A DNA stretch of 64,000 nt, from the NCBI GenBank assembly GCA_003506435.1, contig DOAQ01000007.1:1-64000 (forward strand). Reading direction: 5' to 3'. Both the position numbers and the translations under genes were made by a program. Below the pieces are notes generated by a model that saw nothing but the letters and a program-made list of their open reading frames with translations, did no database searches and had not been told where the DNA came from. Shown here in pieces: positions 62,145 through 64,000 of the stretch. Each line of letters opens with the position of its first letter. The first letter of the stretch is position 1. The DNA comes from Prolixibacteraceae bacterium. Its GTDB lineage: Bacteria > Bacteroidota > Bacteroidia > Bacteroidales > Prolixibacteraceae.

Positions 62145-63461
62145 TCAGCAATTCAACAATTCAACCAATATTCCCTTTACATGGCCGTTTGAAAGGATTT
62201 CCTCCAACCGAACTCTCCGCAATTGGTTAGCGAGTTCCGGCGAATAGGCCGTTTCAACACGAATGTAATTTTCAGTGAAACCCGAACTGCTGTTTTTGTC
62301 TTTCATGTCCTCGAAAAGAACAATTTGTTCTGTCCCGAGATGTGCTTCGTAAAAATGGCGAAGTTTTTTTTCCGAGAGGTTGATTAATTTCTGAACGCGT
62401 TGTTTCCGCACATCGACCGGAACTACCGGAGTGATTGACAGGGCGCGTGTTCCGGGACGCTCAGAATACGGGAAGGCGTGAAGTTCGGAAACCTCCTGTT
62501 CCCGGATAAAATTGTACGAATCGAGGAAAAACTCTTCTGTTTCACCGTTGGTTCCGGCAATCAGGTCAACCCCGATAAACGCATGAGGCATCTCAGCTTT
62601 AATTTTCTGAACCCGCCCGGCAAAAACTTCGCGCCGGTATTTACGCTTCATCAGTTTTAAAACTTCGTTGGACCCCGATTGTAAAGGCAGATGGAAATGC
62701 GGCATAACTTTTTCTGAACGGCTCACAAATTCAATAATATCGTCAGTCAGCAGGTTGGGTTCAATCGATGAAATACGGATTCGGTGCAAACCATCAACTT
62801 CATCAAGTGCTTTTACAAGATCAAAAAATGTTTCGCCTGTACTTTTCCCGAAATCGCCAATATTTACACCCGTCAAAATTACTTCCTTGATCCCCTTAAC
62901 AACCGCTTTTTCCGCCTCTCTCACCGTGTTGGCAATGGTGTCGTTGCGGCTTCGCCCGCGTGCAAACGGAATGGCACAATAGGTACAAAAATAATCGCAG
63001 CCATCCTGCACTTTCAAAAAACTACGGGTTCGGTCACCATACGAGAAGGCATGAAAATAACTTTGAATACGTTTCGGCTCCTGTACGTGGACAATGGTTT
63101 TTTCCGGTTTGCTTAAATCGCCAATCAGTTCAATCATACGAAATTTATCTTCGGAACCGATCACATAATCGAGGCCTTCAATTTTGCTGAGCATATCGGG
63201 CTGAAGCTGAGCGTAGCAACCCGTTACAATCACCACCGAACCGGGATTGTTGCGGATAGCTCCACGAATGATATTGCGGCTTTTTTTATCCCCCTCGGCA
63301 GTTACCGTACACGAATTCACAATATACACGTCCGCTTTCTCTTTAAAAGCGACCCGCTGAAAACCTGCGTCCTCAAATTTGTGCGCAATGCTCGAAGTTT
63401 CCGAGAAATTGAGTTTGCAACCCAAGGTGTAAAATGCAGCCTTTTTCCCTTTAAAATCCAT
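62145..63461 (-). CDS. mtaB: tRNA t6A37 methylthiotransferase MtaB
   Basis: This radical SAM enzyme of about 438 residues adds a methylthio group to t6A37 of tRNAs reading ANN codons. It has the N-terminal cysteine domain (YTLGCKLNFSE, VNSCTV, VTGCYAQ), the radical SAM CxxxCxxC (CDYFCTYC) and a C-terminal TRAM-type domain. The motif FARGRSRNDTIANTVREAEK is typical of MtaB, rather than MiaB. An upstream TTG precedes the ATG at 63459-63461, which is used. It lies 108 bases upstream of the phoH-type gene. Confidence 0.92.
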   Translation of the reverse strand: MDFKGKKAAFYTLGCKLNFSETSSIAHKFEDAGFQRVAFKEKADVYIVNSCTVTAEGDKKSRNIIRGAIRNNPGSVVIVTGCYAQLQPDMLSKIEGLDYVIGSEDKFRMIELIGDLSKPEKTIVHVQEPKRIQSYFHAFSYGDRTRSFLKVQDGCDYFCTYCAIPFARGRSRNDTIANTVREAEKAVVKGIKEVILTGVNIGDFGKSTGETFFDLVKALDEVDGLHRIRISSIEPNLLTDDIIEFVSRSEKVMPHFHLPLQSGSNEVLKLMKRKYRREVFAGRVQKIKAEMPHAFIGVDLIAGTNGETEEFFLDSYNFIREQEVSELHAFPYSERPGTRALSITPVVPVDVRKQRVQKLINLSEKKLRHFYEAHLGTEQIVLFEDMKDKNSSSGFTENYIRVETAYSPELANQLRRVRLEEILSNGHVKGILVELLNC

Positions 63462-63568
63462 CAATGTTTGTTTCTTCTGATTGTCAGGCTACAAAAGTAG
63501 AAATTTTTTGCAGGAAGAAATAAACTGATCGGATGACATCGGATTCATCCGATCAGTAAAAATGTATA

Positions 63569-64000
63569 TTAAAGCAGGTCGCTGGCCAGTTCGGCAAGGA
63601 AACTGCGTTCGCCTTTTATCAGGTTCACATGAGCAAAAATGTCTTGATTCTTCATTTTTTCGATCATGTAAGCCAGACCGTTCGATTTCATATCAAGGTA
63701 GGGCGAGTCGATCTGCTGCAAGTCGCCTGTAAATATCATTTTAGTACCTTCTCCTGCACGGGTGATAATGGTTTTTATCTCGTGCGGCGTCAGGTTTTGC
63801 GCTTCATCAACAATGAAATACGCATTCGAAAGACTGCGCCCACGGATATATGCAAGTGGTGTGATCACCAGCTTCTCCTCTTTCTGAAGCTCTTCAATCT
63901 TTTGATATTCCGGGCTGCGCGGGTTGAAATTATGTTTGATTACTCCGAGGTTATCAAATAAAGGCTGCATGTACGGATTGATTTTTTCCTCGGCATCACC
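63569..64000 (-). CDS. PhoH-family ATPase, partial
   Basis: The C-terminal part (at least 143 residues) of a PhoH-type protein; the gene runs off the right edge of the window, and its frame stays open. Visible are the PhoH ATPase parts (Walker B-like YFIVDEAQNLTPHEIKTI, then FTGDLQQIDSPYLD) and the IRGRSLSNAY motif. PhoH proteins are ATPases of unclear role in phosphate starvation or RNA handling; many carry an N-terminal PIN nuclease domain, which cannot be checked here. Confidence 0.85.
   Translation of the reverse strand, partial: GDAEEKINPYMQPLFDNLGVIKHNFNPRSPEYQKIEELQKEEKLVITPLAYIRGRSLSNAYFIVDEAQNLTPHEIKTIITRAGEGTKMIFTGDLQQIDSPYLDMKSNGLAYMIEKMKNQDIFAHVNLIKGERSFLAELASDLL

Noticed and set aside
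1..64000. CRISPR arrays, insertion sequences or replication origin
   Set aside because: No regular direct repeats with spacers, no transposase and no dnaA-box cluster were seen on reading.

Overview
The window is chromosomal DNA from a member of the Bacteroidetes, most likely a Bacteroidales/Marinilabiliales-type marine or sediment lineage (inference). The evidence is the order tuf-secE-nusG-rplK-rplA-rplJ-rplL-rpoB-rpoC-DUF3467, a Thr-Tyr-Gly-Thr tRNA cluster before tuf, a PorT-type type IX secretion component, a giant protein with a type IX sorting tail, a lipidated Omp85 protein (TamL type), and promoters of the TTTG-N19/20-TAnnTTTG form. Start sites generally lack Shine-Dalgarno sequences. 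Genus cannot be told from the sequence alone.

Layout. 1-13.3 kb (minus strand) is the transcription/translation core: DUF3467, rpoC, rpoB, rplL, rplJ, rplA, rplK, nusG, secE, a damaged tRNA-like sequence, tuf and four tRNAs. 13.4-16.3 kb holds hpf, a Xer recombinase, rpsU and a helix-hairpin-helix membrane protein. 16.5-18.8 kb holds two divergent class II aldolases. 18.9-27.4 kb holds an SDR enzyme, an AIR-synthase-related protein, menG/ubiE, porT, an FAD dehydrogenase, TamL and an rRNA/tRNA methyltransferase. 27.5-30.8 kb holds a glycosyltransferase overlapping a LytS/LytTR-type two-component pair, and a nitroreductase. 31.0-39.1 kb is one gene for a 2698-residue secreted Ig-repeat protein. 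39.5-51.2 kb holds a tiny lipoprotein, gapA, a MacB-type permease, a pRiA4b-ORF3-like protein, an overlapping miaA-nudix-glycosyltransferase-gmhA operon, relA/spoT, fur and purA. 58.4-64 kb holds TfoX-C, an RluA-type pseudouridine synthase, a glycosyltransferase, a hypothetical protein, an inositol monophosphatase, mtaB and a partial phoH-type gene.

The most interesting stretch is 51.2-58.2 kb: six minus-strand genes that look like an uncharacterised isoprenoid (terpenoid) pathway. They are an HdrA-like/ferredoxin Fe-S protein, a radical SAM enzyme, a DUF116-polyprenyl diphosphate synthase fusion, a small prenyltransferase-repeat protein, a hotdog-fold protein broken by a one-base frameshift, and a squalene-hopene-cyclase-like protein with an intact DXDD acid motif. 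No squalene synthase is present. A working model (inference) is that the fusion makes a polyprenyl diphosphate, the cyclase-fold proteins cyclise or bind it, and the radical SAM enzyme with its Fe-S partner modifies the product.

No CRISPR array, insertion sequence, prophage or replication origin was seen. Functions are inferred from recognisable motifs and family knowledge; no database search was run.
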